64,000 bases of DNA from Shewanella schlegeliana (GCF_016765635.1 NZ_JAESVD010000002.1:517274-581273), one strand, 5' to 3'. Positions 44,271 through 57,041 are shown, counted from the first letter of the stretch. The notes: a model not told the origin generated them from the sequence alone. Numbers and translations: made by a program.

Positions 44271-44280
44271 GATCTAGCTA

Positions 44281-44520
44281 AATGATGAGAGAAGATTCGA
44301 GGACGCCCTTCGGGCTACTAGGACGTTCGCATGCTCACTGTTAGAGCGGACTTCGTCAAGATTGTCGCTTTTCCGTAAGCGAAGCGTTCCGTTATCCGTC
44401 AGCGAAGCGTTCGCTAGGCCGCAGGCCGTTCTGCTTTCCCTAGGACCTAAAACCTGCTCTTCCTAGAACCTTCTTTTTCGGCCTTTACCATCTTTGCCTT
44501 TCCTAGTTCCTAGAACCTGC
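44281..44520. repeat. Repeat-rich intergenic mosaic
   Basis: The spacer between the second porin and tpm holds several short repeats. The 17-bp unit CCGTMAGCGAAGCGTTC occurs at 44373-44389 and 44396-44412 with one mismatch and a 23-bp period. CCTAGAACCT-type units occur at 44462-44471 and 44509-44518, with related CCTAGGACCT and CCTAGTTCCT nearby. Short stems such as GCCC-TTC-GGGC occur near 44308. It looks like the dispersed intergenic repeats found in Shewanella; that comparison is from memory. No gene is seen. Confidence 0.6.
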
Positions 44521-44523
44521 TTT

Positions 44524-45183
44524 TCAGCTTTTTCGCGTCAACTTATAAACCGACTCGGTTAACCAAGAGACCTGCTTTTTCACGAAGCGTGGGTTGTCAC
44601 TCAGCACATCTTCACTGTCTAAACGCTCTATCTCAAAATCTTCAGCTAAGTTTGCCTGCAGCCAATCATCAGATACAGCAAAAGGCGGACCATTCAGTTC
44701 AGCTTGAGGGTAGTCGAGGGTAATTAATAGACCAACACTGTTAGCAGGAATTAACTTAGCCAGTTGACGGGCATAAGATAAACGCATCTCTTCAGGCCAG
44801 GCAATTAGCGCAGCGCGATCGTAAAAAGCAGTCGTAGCAGTTAGCTCAGGGGCATCAAGGGTAAAAATATCGCCCTGATAAATGGTGACTTGTTCGGTAT
44901 GGAAGCGTTGATGTTCGGCAATGCGACTGACTTCAAAAGGGAGTGAGTTTTCTCGATAAAACTGCTGTACAGCCAATTCATTAAGCTCGCATCCCACAAC
45001 GTGATGCCCCTGCTCGGCCAAAAAGCACATATCTAACGATTTACCACAAAGTGGAACAAATACCTGTGCGTTACCATCAAGGGCTAGTTGTTGCCAGAAC
45101 TTCACTAGGAGGGGGTTAACTGCATTCAAATGAAAGCCTATCTGCTGGGCATCCCATTTTTCATGCCAAAAACTTGGCTGCAT
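44524..45183 (-). CDS. tpm: Thiopurine S-methyltransferase
   Basis: A 219-residue SAM-dependent methyltransferase; the bacterial family is about 218. It starts [20 protein letters not shown], the usual Tpm N-terminus, so ATG 45183 is chosen rather than an upstream start that adds 50 unrelated residues. SAM-site motifs are [20 protein letters not shown] and [29 protein letters not shown] is typical of the family. It methylates thiopurines and, in bacteria, is linked to tellurite or selenium methylation. Apparently monocistronic. Confidence 0.95.
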   Translation of the reverse strand: MQPSFWHEKWDAQQIGFHLNAVNPLLVKFWQQLALDGNAQVFVPLCGKSLDMCFLAEQGHHVVGCELNELAVQQFYRENSLPFEVSRIAEHQRFHTEQVTIYQGDIFTLDAPELTATTAFYDRAALIAWPEEMRLSYARQLAKLIPANSVGLLITLDYPQAELNGPPFAVSDDWLQANLAEDFEIERLDSEDVLSDNPRFVKKQVSWLTESVYKLTRKS

Positions 45184-45382
45184 ATTCAAGATCCATATCA
45201 AAGAAAACCAAGGTATGACCGAGCACTCGAATATCTGAGGAGGAGCGAAATAAATCTCACAAGAATAGTGATGATTCAAGACTTGGTATACCGCTATGGC
45301 CTTTACTCTATAGAGAGTGTGAAACGGAAGCAAAAATAATAAGCGTCATCTAGCTAGAAATACCAAGTCAAAATAGCGGCAT

Positions 45383-45724
45383 TTACGCCTTAAGCACTTG
45401 CTGAACTCGCTTTAGCCATACACAGTTTTCGCATTCACATTGACGACGTGACAGGTGGTGCGGCGTTAGACTCGAATCAATAAAATCGACAGCCACCAAA
45501 AGCTGCTGTTTCAACTCTTCGACTGACTTTTGCTCAACCGCAACTGTTTCATCGTTATGGTTCATCCAAGTACATTCCATACCTTGATGGCAATTAATGC
45601 ACTCCATATCGGTATGATTAAAAAAACCGGCATGGGGACAATAATTCAGTTCCATAGACTGAAGGATTCGACGCCTAGGGTATTCAAGTAGTTCAATTAA
45701 CTGTGATTTGTCCAATCCTGACAT
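45383..45724 (-). CDS. Cys-rich small protein, unknown
   Basis: A 113-residue soluble protein I cannot name. Seven Cys fall in two groups: Cys29, Cys42, Cys45, Cys51 (CPHAGFF..., ECINCHQGMEC) and Cys96, Cys98, Cys101 (CECENC). This suggests metal binding (zinc or iron-sulphur). The CINCH motif matches the CxxCH haem-binding pattern, but there is no signal peptide, so haem attachment is unlikely. The central part is helical (VEELKQQLLVAVDFIDSSL). It lies between tpm and the kinase, transcribed away from the latter. Confidence 0.75.
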   Translation of the reverse strand: MSGLDKSQLIELLEYPRRRILQSMELNYCPHAGFFNHTDMECINCHQGMECTWMNHNDETVAVEQKSVEELKQQLLVAVDFIDSSLTPHHLSRRQCECENCVWLKRVQQVLKA

Positions 45725-45967
45725 AGCTACCTCGGTGTTGATATTAAAGCGTTTTATCTGGCTTATATCATTTATAGTCGTACTGATTAAAGATTACCTT
45801 TCTCTTATTATCTTAGATTTGATATGCATCAATATCTAATCCGAAAATATTGGTTAGGTGTGACCTAGACTGGTTTTTTACAAGCTGCTGCTCCTGCTTT
45901 AAATTGAATCAGCTTGGACTTTATTACAGCTTGTTGATTTAATGGGTTAACAACAGAGGGACCTCAA

Positions 45968-47770
45968 TTGCAAACACCTGAACTTCAGCATTTTTATATC
46001 TCAGAAGAGCAATCCATCTATCTACTGGGCGCTCAAGATGCTCGTAAACATAGAGCCTGGATCCGCTTGTGTAAGCAGCAACTCGGTAAGCTTGGATACC
46101 AAGAGTTGGAGTTAGTGGGTAAAGGCGCCTATGGGTTCGTGTTTGCGGGCATTAATAAGTTAGGTCAGGCTCACGTGTTTAAGTTCTCCCGCCTCACCTT
46201 GCCGCAACATATTCAAGACAGGCTTGAAGAGGAAGCCTTTATGCTATCTCAAGTCATCCACCCTAATGTGCCGCCAGTGATTAAGTTCGAGCATGTGGGC
46301 AAACAGGGGATCTTAGTGATGGCCAGAGCTCCAGGAGAAGATCTTGAGCAACTCTGCCTTAGAGTCGGGGCATTACCTGTCGCTATGGTGATGAATATCG
46401 CTCGCCAACTAGCGGCCATTTTGCAGTACCTACATAATGGTCGACCGCTCATTCATGGCGATATCAAACCCTCAAACCTTGTTTATGACGTCAAGACGCA
46501 ACACCTGTCCCTTATCGACTGGGGCTCAGCAGTTTTCGCCCAGCGAGACACCGAAGGTAATCCGGTTAACGGCAACGTGATGGACTTGATGTCTAACGAT
46601 CAACAACAGACTAACGCGCGGATGGGCGACGTTTATTTTATTGGTGAAGAGCAGCTCAATGGTGCGCTATCTAGCCCTAGGTTTGATGAGCAAGGTGTTG
46701 CTGCAACGCTGTACGCCCTCGCCTCAGGCCAGGCGAGTCGCTTTGGTAGTAAGGTTATCCCCCCCACCAGCATCGGCCTACCTATCGAGTTGGCTCGCAC
46801 CTTAGATGGTATGCTGAGCGACGATCCCATACGGCGTAAACAAGCTGGCGACTACTTTTTAAAGAGTATGTCTCACAGCCATCGTATGCACCTTCCAGAG
46901 ATTAACTCTGCAGCGCTAAATGCCGAGATTCCAGTGTGGATCTTACCGAGAGATAAAGAAGTAGAGACCGTGAGCTACAGCTCGCGTAAGGCGTTCTTAA
47001 AAGAGCACAATGGTGACGATCCCATAGCCAAAATGGACGATCTACAGTTAGAAAAGTATTACCGCAACTTTATGGCCGGCATGGGTGATACCGAGAAGGG
47101 CTTTATCGCTGCTGTAGGTCGCCTCAGTCAATATGCCATTGTCGGCGGACTGGCTATTCACTGGCGTGAAACCGGGGTGTTTATCGATTCAAACCTTGCT
47201 ATCTATAAGCCTGAGCAGAAACAAGCGATCACTGTTGCAGTTAATAATATGGTAACCCTAGCGCGAGGGATCCGCCGAATAGGGGTATTTAAAGCCTGCT
47301 TCTTCAATGCTCGTGACACCCTGCATATTGAACGTGAAGACAGCTCAAAGCCTTTTTTCACAGCTCACGATCAACAGTTGCCATTTGAGGTGGGCAATGT
47401 GCCTTCTCTGGAAGATAAGTCACGACTGCACTCCTATTTTGAAGATGGTCGCGACCCGGAGGAGAACCTAGAGCTACCGAAGGAGATCATGACCGAACTT
47501 GGTTGGATAAACCAAATCCACCATACTGGCTGCATTATCTTTGAGGTGCTGCCCAACCATATGAAGATCCATAGCTACTTGCGTTTACTCAACCCAAGAA
47601 AGCAAGCAGCATTTAGGGCCAGCCTAGATAGGATCTTAGCCCATGTGGATAAAATCCAAGGCAAGGGAGTGTCGGGCTTTATGAAACTGCCCTATAAGAA
47701 CACCCGCAAATTTAACCATATCGAGCGTAAGGCAGACTACTTCTACCCCAGAAATCCTAAACAGGGTTAG
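45968..47770 (+). CDS. Eukaryote-like Ser/Thr protein kinase with a unique C-terminal region
   Basis: A 600-residue cytoplasmic protein. Residues 45-300 are a protein kinase domain: glycine loop GKGAYGFVFAG, Lys72 in HVFKFSR, catalytic loop LIHGDIKPSN (Asp165), and DWGS (Asp184) in place of DFG. The HGD and DWG variants are usual in some bacterial kinases and do not imply loss of activity. Residues 310-600 have no family I can name (MDDLQLEKYYRNFMAGMGDT, VGGLAIHWRETGVFIDSN). The start is TTG 45968 after AGAGGGA, the only good ribosome binding site. The stop overlaps that of fxsA. Substrates are unknown. Confidence 0.87.
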   Translation: MQTPELQHFYISEEQSIYLLGAQDARKHRAWIRLCKQQLGKLGYQELELVGKGAYGFVFAGINKLGQAHVFKFSRLTLPQHIQDRLEEEAFMLSQVIHPNVPPVIKFEHVGKQGILVMARAPGEDLEQLCLRVGALPVAMVMNIARQLAAILQYLHNGRPLIHGDIKPSNLVYDVKTQHLSLIDWGSAVFAQRDTEGNPVNGNVMDLMSNDQQQTNARMGDVYFIGEEQLNGALSSPRFDEQGVAATLYALASGQASRFGSKVIPPTSIGLPIELARTLDGMLSDDPIRRKQAGDYFLKSMSHSHRMHLPEINSAALNAEIPVWILPRDKEVETVSYSSRKAFLKEHNGDDPIAKMDDLQLEKYYRNFMAGMGDTEKGFIAAVGRLSQYAIVGGLAIHWRETGVFIDSNLAIYKPEQKQAITVAVNNMVTLARGIRRIGVFKACFFNARDTLHIEREDSSKPFFTAHDQQLPFEVGNVPSLEDKSRLHSYFEDGRDPEENLELPKEIMTELGWINQIHHTGCIIFEVLPNHMKIHSYLRLLNPRKQAAFRASLDRILAHVDKIQGKGVSGFMKLPYKNTRKFNHIERKADYFYPRNPKQG

Positions 47771-48354
47771 GTTTTTGGCTCTTTATCATCCTGAGCAGGC
47801 TTAGAAGAATCATTCACCTGATGACTCTCGGGTCGCTTATCGCTTGGATCGGGCTTGCGCTCAAAATCACCATCGAAGGTATTTCCTTGATCGAAAGGTG
47901 AATTACCGTTTTGTTCGAATGGGTTCTGTCCATGAGGGCCCATTCCTGGGCCAAATCCTGGACCGAAGCCAGATTGAAAACCACCGTTTGCCTGTACTTT
48001 AACCTGCATGCGCTTATAGACGTACTTCGCCACGGGAATGCGAGTAAATGGGGTCAGTAATACGAGGCCGATAAAATCGGTGACAAAGCCTGGGATCAGC
48101 AGTAATAGTCCAGCAATCGCTAACATCATGCCTTCAACAATCTCTTGCCCTGGAGCCTCACCACGAGCAAGCTTCTGCTGCACCTGCATCAAGGTGCTTA
48201 TGCCTTGGCTACGTACCAAAGAGACACCGACAACGGCGGTAAATATCACTAGCGCAACGGTCGTCCAACTGCCTAACACCTCACCAACGCGGATCAGTAC
48301 AGATAGCTCCATCACTGGAACTAACACAAATATTAATAACAAAATAAAAAACAC
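47767..48354 (-). CDS. fxsA: FxsA family membrane protein
   Basis: A 195-residue inner-membrane protein. Helices lie at about residues 1-20, 28-50, and 75-100, with the FxsA motifs VPVMELSVLIRVGEVLGSWT and VEGMMLAIAGLLLLIPGFVTD. In E. coli, FxsA overproduction relieves F-plasmid exclusion of phage T7. The C-terminal 75 residues are a Gly/Pro/Asn-rich then charged tail, longer than in E. coli (158 residues). The start is GTG 48354 with GAGGT upstream. The 3' end shares 4 bp with the kinase gene, so the stops overlap. Confidence 0.9.
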   Translation of the reverse strand: MFFILLLIFVLVPVMELSVLIRVGEVLGSWTTVALVIFTAVVGVSLVRSQGISTLMQVQQKLARGEAPGQEIVEGMMLAIAGLLLLIPGFVTDFIGLVLLTPFTRIPVAKYVYKRMQVKVQANGGFQSGFGPGFGPGMGPHGQNPFEQNGNSPFDQGNTFDGDFERKPDPSDKRPESHQVNDSSKPAQDDKEPKT

Positions 48355-48671
48355 ACTGACCTCACATTTTTTGCTGGTGATGAAAACTAAATTGGGGCAA
48401 CCCGGTCTACTTTCAAGTCGTTGCTGATTTGAGGCTGCAATTTAACTGTATAAATTCTAGCTGTTGCAGCAATTAGGTGACTAATTGTAAGCAAAAACTA
48501 CTGGCATCACTATTTTAGCCATACCTTAATGCAAGCCTAAGTTAAAAGACGTAAAGTACCGATTAGCTTTTTGAAAGCTGTTCGCTTTACTGATTGCCAT
48601 TGTACCTTGAACGGAATAATACAATCGTTGGCTTAATACAATTTTAATCTGTTGGATAATAAAATAACGTA

Positions 48672-48995
48672 ATGCAAAACGAATTTTTGTTAGTGATCAC
48701 CACCAGTCCGAGTCAAGAGCAGGCTAAAACCCTTGCCCATGAGCTGGTTAAAGCCAAACTGGCGGCTTGTGTACAGATCTCACAAGCCGTAACCTCTGTG
48801 TATGAGTGGCAAGGGCAAGTGTGTGAAGAGCAAGAGTTTACTTTACATATAAAGTGTCTAGCACAAAATTACGTTGCTATCGAACAGCTACTTTCTAAAC
48901 TACACCCCTACGATGTACCCGAGCTAATCGCACTCCCTGTGACCCAAGGATTGCCAGCCTATTTTGATTGGATAAAAGAAACCACACAGCCATGA
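48672..48995 (+). CDS. cutA: CutA1 divalent-ion tolerance protein
   Basis: A 107-residue trimeric cytoplasmic protein. The typical features are ITTSPSQEQAKTLAHELVKA, KLAACVQI, SVYEWQGQVCEEQEFTLHIK and YDVPELIALPV. Linked to copper/divalent ion tolerance in E. coli, though its mechanism is unclear. It overlaps dsbD by 4 bp (ATGA), as in E. coli where cutA and dsbD are also neighbours. Confidence 0.95.
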   Translation: MQNEFLLVITTSPSQEQAKTLAHELVKAKLAACVQISQAVTSVYEWQGQVCEEQEFTLHIKCLAQNYVAIEQLLSKLHPYDVPELIALPVTQGLPAYFDWIKETTQP

Positions 48996-50824
48996 AAAGA
49001 ATCATAAACCTGTTTTTAGCCTCACTACTGCTGCTGACGCCGCTGGCACATGCAGAGGGCATTTTCAGTAGTAATAAGTTCGACTTTTTAAAGGGTGAAC
49101 CAGAGCTGATGCCTGTCGACCAGGCGTTCGTGTTCGACTTTAAACAGCAAGGCGACAAAGTCAAAATTAGCTGGGTCATCGCCGACGGTTACTATATGTA
49201 CCGCGACAAACTAAAATTTGAAGCAGCCGACGGTGCCGTGCTAGGTGAAATTTCACTACCGCAAGGCAAGCCTCACACCGATGAATACTTCGGCGAACAA
49301 GAGGTTTACTACTCCTACGTCGAGATGCCGGTAGCAATTAAAGAAGCTGCAGCAGGTAGTAAGCTCAACGTCACCTTTATGGGCTGCGCCGAGGGCAAGC
49401 TTTGCTTCCCACCAACTAAGAAAACGGCCGAACTAACTGAAACCGCCGCCAACGATGGTCTTTTAGCTGACGCAGACAAGGCATTAGGAACGGCTAGCGA
49501 GGTTGCAAAGCCTGCCGATACTAGTAACGCACCTATCACCCAACAAGACACGCTAAGCGCGATGCTTTCGGGCGACAGCCTTATCTGGACCTTAGTCATC
49601 TTCTTTGGCTTAGGTGTTGGCCTTGCGCTCACCCCTTGTGTATTCCCTATGTACCCTATCCTGTCAGGGATCATTGTCGGTCAAGGCAAGAAACTCTCTA
49701 CCGCTAAAGCCTTCAGCCTGTCTATGGTTTATGTTCAAGGTATGGCGATTACCTACTCACTAGTAGGACTGGTTGTTGCCTCTGCGGGCATGAAGTACCA
49801 AGCCGCGTTACAGCACCCAGCTGTGCTTATTGTGCTGGCGATACTCTTCTTCGTGCTGAGTTTGTCGATGTTTGGTCTGTACGATCTTAAACTGCCTTCA
49901 AAGTGGCAGGAGAAGATGAACTCGCTATCGAACAATCAGAAAGGCGGCAATGTTATTGGCGTATTTGTGATGGGGATTATCTCAGGCCTTGTCGCCTCAC
50001 CTTGTACCACGGCCCCGCTCTCTGGCGCGCTTATCTATGTAGCTCAAACAGGCGACCTAATGCAGGGCTTCCTAGCACTTTATGTACTGAGCATGGGTAT
50101 GGGTCTACCACTACTGATTATCGGTACCTCTGGCGGTAAGATCTTACCAAGGGCTGGTAGCTGGATGGATGTCATCAAGACTATCTTCGGTTTCCTACTC
50201 ATCGCCGTATCGATTGTGATGTTAGGCCGCATCTGGCCAGGCTTTATCTCTGACGTACTCTGGTCAATTTGGGGTATCGCTTTAGTGGGTTACTTAATGC
50301 ACCAGAACAAGCTCACCGAGTTTAACTGGAAGCAAACCACCCGCTCGGTACTATTGATGTTGGCGCTACTAGGTAGCTTCTCCTACGGTATGCAAGCGGT
50401 AATGGCTAAGCTTGGCTTTAGCAACCATGCAGTGGTTAATGCCTCGAGTGAGGCTCAAGGCCATGGCTTCAAGCGTATCAAGTCATTAGAAGACCTGAAT
50501 ACCGAGATAGCAGCGGCAAGTGCTCAAGGCAAGACGGTGATGCTAGATCTCTATGCCGACTGGTGTGTGGCCTGTAAAGAGTTCGAGGCCATCACCTTTA
50601 AAGATCCACAAGTGCTAGAGCGCATGAACAAGATGGTATTGCTGCAAGCCGATGTGACTAAAAACGATGATATCGATATTGAACTACTGGAACATTACAA
50701 CGTACTAGGGCTGCCTACGCTGCTGATGTTCGATGAAAACGGTGATATCCGAGATGAGCTACGCGTGACTGGTTTTATGCGACCAAAGGCCTTTGCCGAG
50801 CATCTAGACCACCTAGTTAATTAA
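48992..50824 (+). CDS. dsbD: DsbD, thiol:disulphide interchange protein
   Basis: A 610-residue inner-membrane reductase that passes electrons from cytoplasmic thioredoxin to periplasmic DsbC/DsbG and cytochrome c maturation. Order: signal peptide (MKRIINLFLASLLLLTPLAH), alpha domain with Cys in FMGCAEGKLCFPP, eight-helix beta domain with TPCVFPM and SPCTTAP, and gamma thioredoxin domain with DWCVACKEFE. The length is close to E. coli (565) with a longer linker. ATG 48992 overlaps the cutA stop and has no strong site of its own, so translation is probably coupled. The many cytochrome c of this genus make it important. Confidence 0.96.
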   Translation: MKRIINLFLASLLLLTPLAHAEGIFSSNKFDFLKGEPELMPVDQAFVFDFKQQGDKVKISWVIADGYYMYRDKLKFEAADGAVLGEISLPQGKPHTDEYFGEQEVYYSYVEMPVAIKEAAAGSKLNVTFMGCAEGKLCFPPTKKTAELTETAANDGLLADADKALGTASEVAKPADTSNAPITQQDTLSAMLSGDSLIWTLVIFFGLGVGLALTPCVFPMYPILSGIIVGQGKKLSTAKAFSLSMVYVQGMAITYSLVGLVVASAGMKYQAALQHPAVLIVLAILFFVLSLSMFGLYDLKLPSKWQEKMNSLSNNQKGGNVIGVFVMGIISGLVASPCTTAPLSGALIYVAQTGDLMQGFLALYVLSMGMGLPLLIIGTSGGKILPRAGSWMDVIKTIFGFLLIAVSIVMLGRIWPGFISDVLWSIWGIALVGYLMHQNKLTEFNWKQTTRSVLLMLALLGSFSYGMQAVMAKLGFSNHAVVNASSEAQGHGFKRIKSLEDLNTEIAAASAQGKTVMLDLYADWCVACKEFEAITFKDPQVLERMNKMVLLQADVTKNDDIDIELLEHYNVLGLPTLLMFDENGDIRDELRVTGFMRPKAFAEHLDHLVN

Positions 50825-50867
50825 CGAATGAGTTAAATAACAAATTCATTAACTAAGTCTGATAATC

Positions 50868-50907
50868 AAGCCCCAGTTTATTTTCTATAAACTGGGGCTT
50901 TTCTTTA
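50868..50907 (+). terminator. Terminator of cutA-dsbD
   Basis: The 13-bp stem AAGCCCCAGTTTA / TAAACTGGGGCTT with a 7-nt loop and a T-rich tail. Confidence 0.93.
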
Positions 50908-51044
50908 TCTCTAGCCAGCTCATAACTGGCCTCACAAACATCAAATTTCTTCACATTTTTCAGCTCAACTTCATAAATTTCTTATACAATGGTGCATCGT
51001 TATACCCAAAGCACTTGGATGTAAATCATTAGAAAAGGAGCATC

Positions 51045-52703
51045 ATGGAACCCGCTATACTCATTATCACCTTAGCCTGCGGCATGTTAGTTAGCCGCGT
51101 GGGACTTCCCCCTTTAATTGGCTATCTTGTTGCGGGATTTGTGCTGTTTCTATTTGGTATCGAAGAGTCCAGTTTACCCATGTTAGAGCAGTTGGCTAAC
51201 CTAGGTGTTACCCTGCTGCTATTTGCCATCGGCCTTAAACTGGATCTGCGCAGCCTGTTCAAAGCCGAAGTGTGGGCGGGTTCGAGTTTGCACTTACTCG
51301 GCTCCATGCTGTTTTTTATCCCACTATTAAAACTGCTGGGACTGCTAGGGCTTGAGCAGCTCACAGGCCTAGAAATAGATCAACTGGCGTTACTCGCCTT
51401 CGCACTGAGTTTTTCCAGTACCATTTTTGCGGTAAAAATACTGGAAGATAAAGGTGATATGCAGTCACTTTACGGTCGAGTTGCTATTGGTATCTTGATT
51501 ATGCAAGATATCTTCGCGGTGGCCTTTCTCACTATATCCAAAGGTGATATTCCCTCATACTGGGCCTTAGCACTACTGCTACTGCCACTGGCAAAACCAC
51601 TCATTTACAAGGCGTTCGACAGAGTCGGTCACGGTGAACTATTGGTGTTGTTCGGCTTAGTGATGGCGCTAGTCATGGGCGCAGGGCTGTTTGAACTTGT
51701 CGGCCTGAAACCGGATCTTGGCGCATTGATTATTGGCATCTTGCTCGCGGGTCACCCAAAGTCATCAGAGCTGGCAAAGTCGCTGTTTTACTTCAAGGAG
51801 CTCTTCTTAGTCGCTTTCTTCTTAACTGTAGGGCTCAACGGTTTACCGAGCTTCTCCGATATCGGTTTAGCCGCGATTTTAGTCCTAGTGGTACCGATTA
51901 AAGTCATTCTGTTTATGTACTTACTGACGCACTTTAAGCTACGTTCTCGTACCGCCTTGATGAGTTCATTTAGCCTAGGTAACTACAGTGAGTTCGGCTT
52001 AATTGTTGCGGCAGTTGCCACCTCAAAAGGCTGGCTACCACCACAGTGGATGGTGATCCTCGCGGTAGCGCTGAGCTTTAGCTTTCTATTTGCAGCGCCG
52101 CTTAACATCGCCACTAGCCGTATTTACCAAAAATACCAAGGCAGACTTAAGCGTTTAGAAAAGCATCCTTTGCATCCGGAAGATAGACCTATTCCAGTGG
52201 GCAATCCGCGCTTTCTGATCTTAGGTATGGGCCGTATCGGCTCCGGTGCTTATGATGAGCTAAGAGCCCGATATGATGGCGAGATCTTAGGTGTCGAACA
52301 TAAGCAGGAGCTGGTCGACTTCCATATGTCTGAAGGTCGAAATGTCGTGCAAGGCGATGCATCCGATACCGACTTCTGGGAAAAGCTCGATAGAGCCCCT
52401 CACCTTGAGCTGGTGCTGCTAACCATGCCCCACCACGTGGGTAATCAGTTTGCCGTCGAGCAGTTACAGCTTTTAGATTATCAAGGCAAGCTAAGTGCCA
52501 TCGTCAAATATAAAGAAGATGCCCAGTCGCTAAGCGAGTCTGGCGTACACAGTGTTTATAATCTCTATGAAGCGGCAGGAACGGGTTTTGTCGAGCACTT
52601 GGTCAAAGAGCTACTGACACCAAGCGGTGCGGCGCCGGATAACCCCGACGCTATCAATCGAAAAAATGAAGTCGATACACTGGAGAGTGAGCCCAAAGGC
52701 TAA
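51045..52703 (+). CDS. KefB-like cation:proton antiporter with C-terminal TrkA-N domain
   Basis: A 552-residue CPA2 transporter. The first 370 residues form about 12 helices (MEPAILIITLACGMLVSRVG, PPLIGYLVAGFVLFLFG, LLFAIGLKLDLRSL, FALSFSSTIFAVKILEDKGD, IGILIMQDIFAVAFL, SSFSLGNYSEFGLI). Residues 400-510 form a TrkA-N NAD-binding domain (FLILGMGRIGSGAYDELRARY, GDASDTDFWEK). It likely exports K+ in exchange for H+, gated by nucleotide or thiol signals, as in Kef proteins. AAAAGGAG precedes ATG 51045. Monocistronic; the palindrome for the next genes begins 26 bp after its stop. Confidence 0.92.
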   Translation: MEPAILIITLACGMLVSRVGLPPLIGYLVAGFVLFLFGIEESSLPMLEQLANLGVTLLLFAIGLKLDLRSLFKAEVWAGSSLHLLGSMLFFIPLLKLLGLLGLEQLTGLEIDQLALLAFALSFSSTIFAVKILEDKGDMQSLYGRVAIGILIMQDIFAVAFLTISKGDIPSYWALALLLLPLAKPLIYKAFDRVGHGELLVLFGLVMALVMGAGLFELVGLKPDLGALIIGILLAGHPKSSELAKSLFYFKELFLVAFFLTVGLNGLPSFSDIGLAAILVLVVPIKVILFMYLLTHFKLRSRTALMSSFSLGNYSEFGLIVAAVATSKGWLPPQWMVILAVALSFSFLFAAPLNIATSRIYQKYQGRLKRLEKHPLHPEDRPIPVGNPRFLILGMGRIGSGAYDELRARYDGEILGVEHKQELVDFHMSEGRNVVQGDASDTDFWEKLDRAPHLELVLLTMPHHVGNQFAVEQLQLLDYQGKLSAIVKYKEDAQSLSESGVHSVYNLYEAAGTGFVEHLVKELLTPSGAAPDNPDAINRKNEVDTLESEPKG

Positions 52704-52728
52704 TTGTATACATTATCCCCATTATAGC

Positions 52729-52770
52729 GTATGTTATTTGTTCACGAGTATAAAATGACCAATAACATAC
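52729..52770. promoter_or_regulatory. 10-bp inverted repeat, putative operator of the galactoside genes
   Basis: GTATGTTATT (52729-52738) and AATAACATAC (52761-52770) are perfect complements with 22 bp between; the centres are 32 bp apart, about three helical turns. TATAAA at 52750-52755 lies between the arms and may be the -10 element. The right arm ends directly before ATG 52772, so a protein on both arms would block transcription and possibly translation. It is the best candidate for control of the galactoside cluster. Confidence 0.55.
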
Positions 52771-52771
52771 A

Positions 52772-53695
52772 ATGCCAAACAATTATAAAAACTCTACTCT
52801 GGCGGGTTATGCACTCCTAACAGGCCTACTTCCCGGCAGCATTCACGCTGCCGGATTCGATGTCTGGCTCTATTCGCTCGATTACAACGAGGCTAGTCAG
52901 CAGTGGCACTTGGGTGATGCCAAAGCCATTACCGATCGCGATGGCTATGACAATCAACCTAACTTTAGCCCCGATAGCCAGAACCTGCTGTTTACCTCCG
53001 ACAGAGTCGATGCACAAAACGATATCTATCAATATCGACTCGATGACGGCAACCTCAGCCAACTGACCTTTACTCCCAAGCAGAGTGAATATTCACCCCA
53101 GGCCTTTAAAACTGCCAGCGATGGCGTACAAATCAAGTATGTGGTCGAGCAAGGCGTGCCTCACCAAAGCGTTTGGCAGCAAAATGCTAATAGCCCACGC
53201 CAGCGAGCGATCAACAGCCTTATTCCTGCCGGTTATTTTGCCAGTGATGAGCAGCTAGGCACGCTTATCTGGGCGAGATATGCCTACAGCCTCTATTTTG
53301 AACCTCTGGGTGAAACCGCCGATGAGCGCCACTTTGTGGTGGCCAATGTCGGGCGCAGTATTCACGCCATTCCCAATGATAACGCCTTTAGCTACCTACA
53401 TAAGCAGCTCGATGGTGATCGCGTGATTAAGCGTTTTTCGCCGCTAGACAATAGTCATCAGAGATTGATTGCATTGCCCGCTAGTGCCAGCGAAGACTAT
53501 ACCTGGAGCCAAGATAATTGGTTATTCAACATCGATGGCGGCGCTTTAGTCGGCTGGCACGCAGACTCTAAAAGTGATGCGAACTGGCAATTGATTAGTC
53601 CAATATCACCACCTAGTGCTGATTATCTTAGCGCATCACGTATTGCCATTAGCCCTGACAGCAAACACTTGGCTGTCGTTTGGCAACGAAAATAA
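52772..53695 (+). CDS. TolB-like beta-propeller exported protein
   Basis: A 307-residue protein with a signal peptide (MPNNYKNSTLAGYALLTGLL to IHA). PD40/TolB-type repeats show as QPNFSPDSQNLLFTSDR near residue 62, DIYQYRLDDGNLSQLTF near 83, and ISPDSKHLAVVW at the C-terminus. Such propellers often bind protein or sugar ligands in the periplasm. The ATG has no clear ribosome binding site. The beta-galactosidase starts 72 bp downstream, so a role in galactoside use is possible but unproven. The family often accompanies outer-membrane or surface-processing systems. Confidence 0.75.
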   Translation: MPNNYKNSTLAGYALLTGLLPGSIHAAGFDVWLYSLDYNEASQQWHLGDAKAITDRDGYDNQPNFSPDSQNLLFTSDRVDAQNDIYQYRLDDGNLSQLTFTPKQSEYSPQAFKTASDGVQIKYVVEQGVPHQSVWQQNANSPRQRAINSLIPAGYFASDEQLGTLIWARYAYSLYFEPLGETADERHFVVANVGRSIHAIPNDNAFSYLHKQLDGDRVIKRFSPLDNSHQRLIALPASASEDYTWSQDNWLFNIDGGALVGWHADSKSDANWQLISPISPPSADYLSASRIAISPDSKHLAVVWQRK

Positions 53696-53760
53696 ATGGC
53701 AAAAAACTGATCCCCCAAAATATAAAACACAATAAAAAATAATAATTAGTGAAGAGCTAA

Positions 53761-56982
<3,222 letters not shown>

Positions 56983-57041
56983 TCACAAAAAATTTGTACG
57001 ACCACGGATATTAAAACTAAAAATAATGGTGAAGGATCAAC

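Noticed and set aside
45599..45615. Haem c site in the Cys-rich protein (CINCH)
   Set aside because: No signal peptide, so no export to the haem-attachment machinery; a metal site is likelier.
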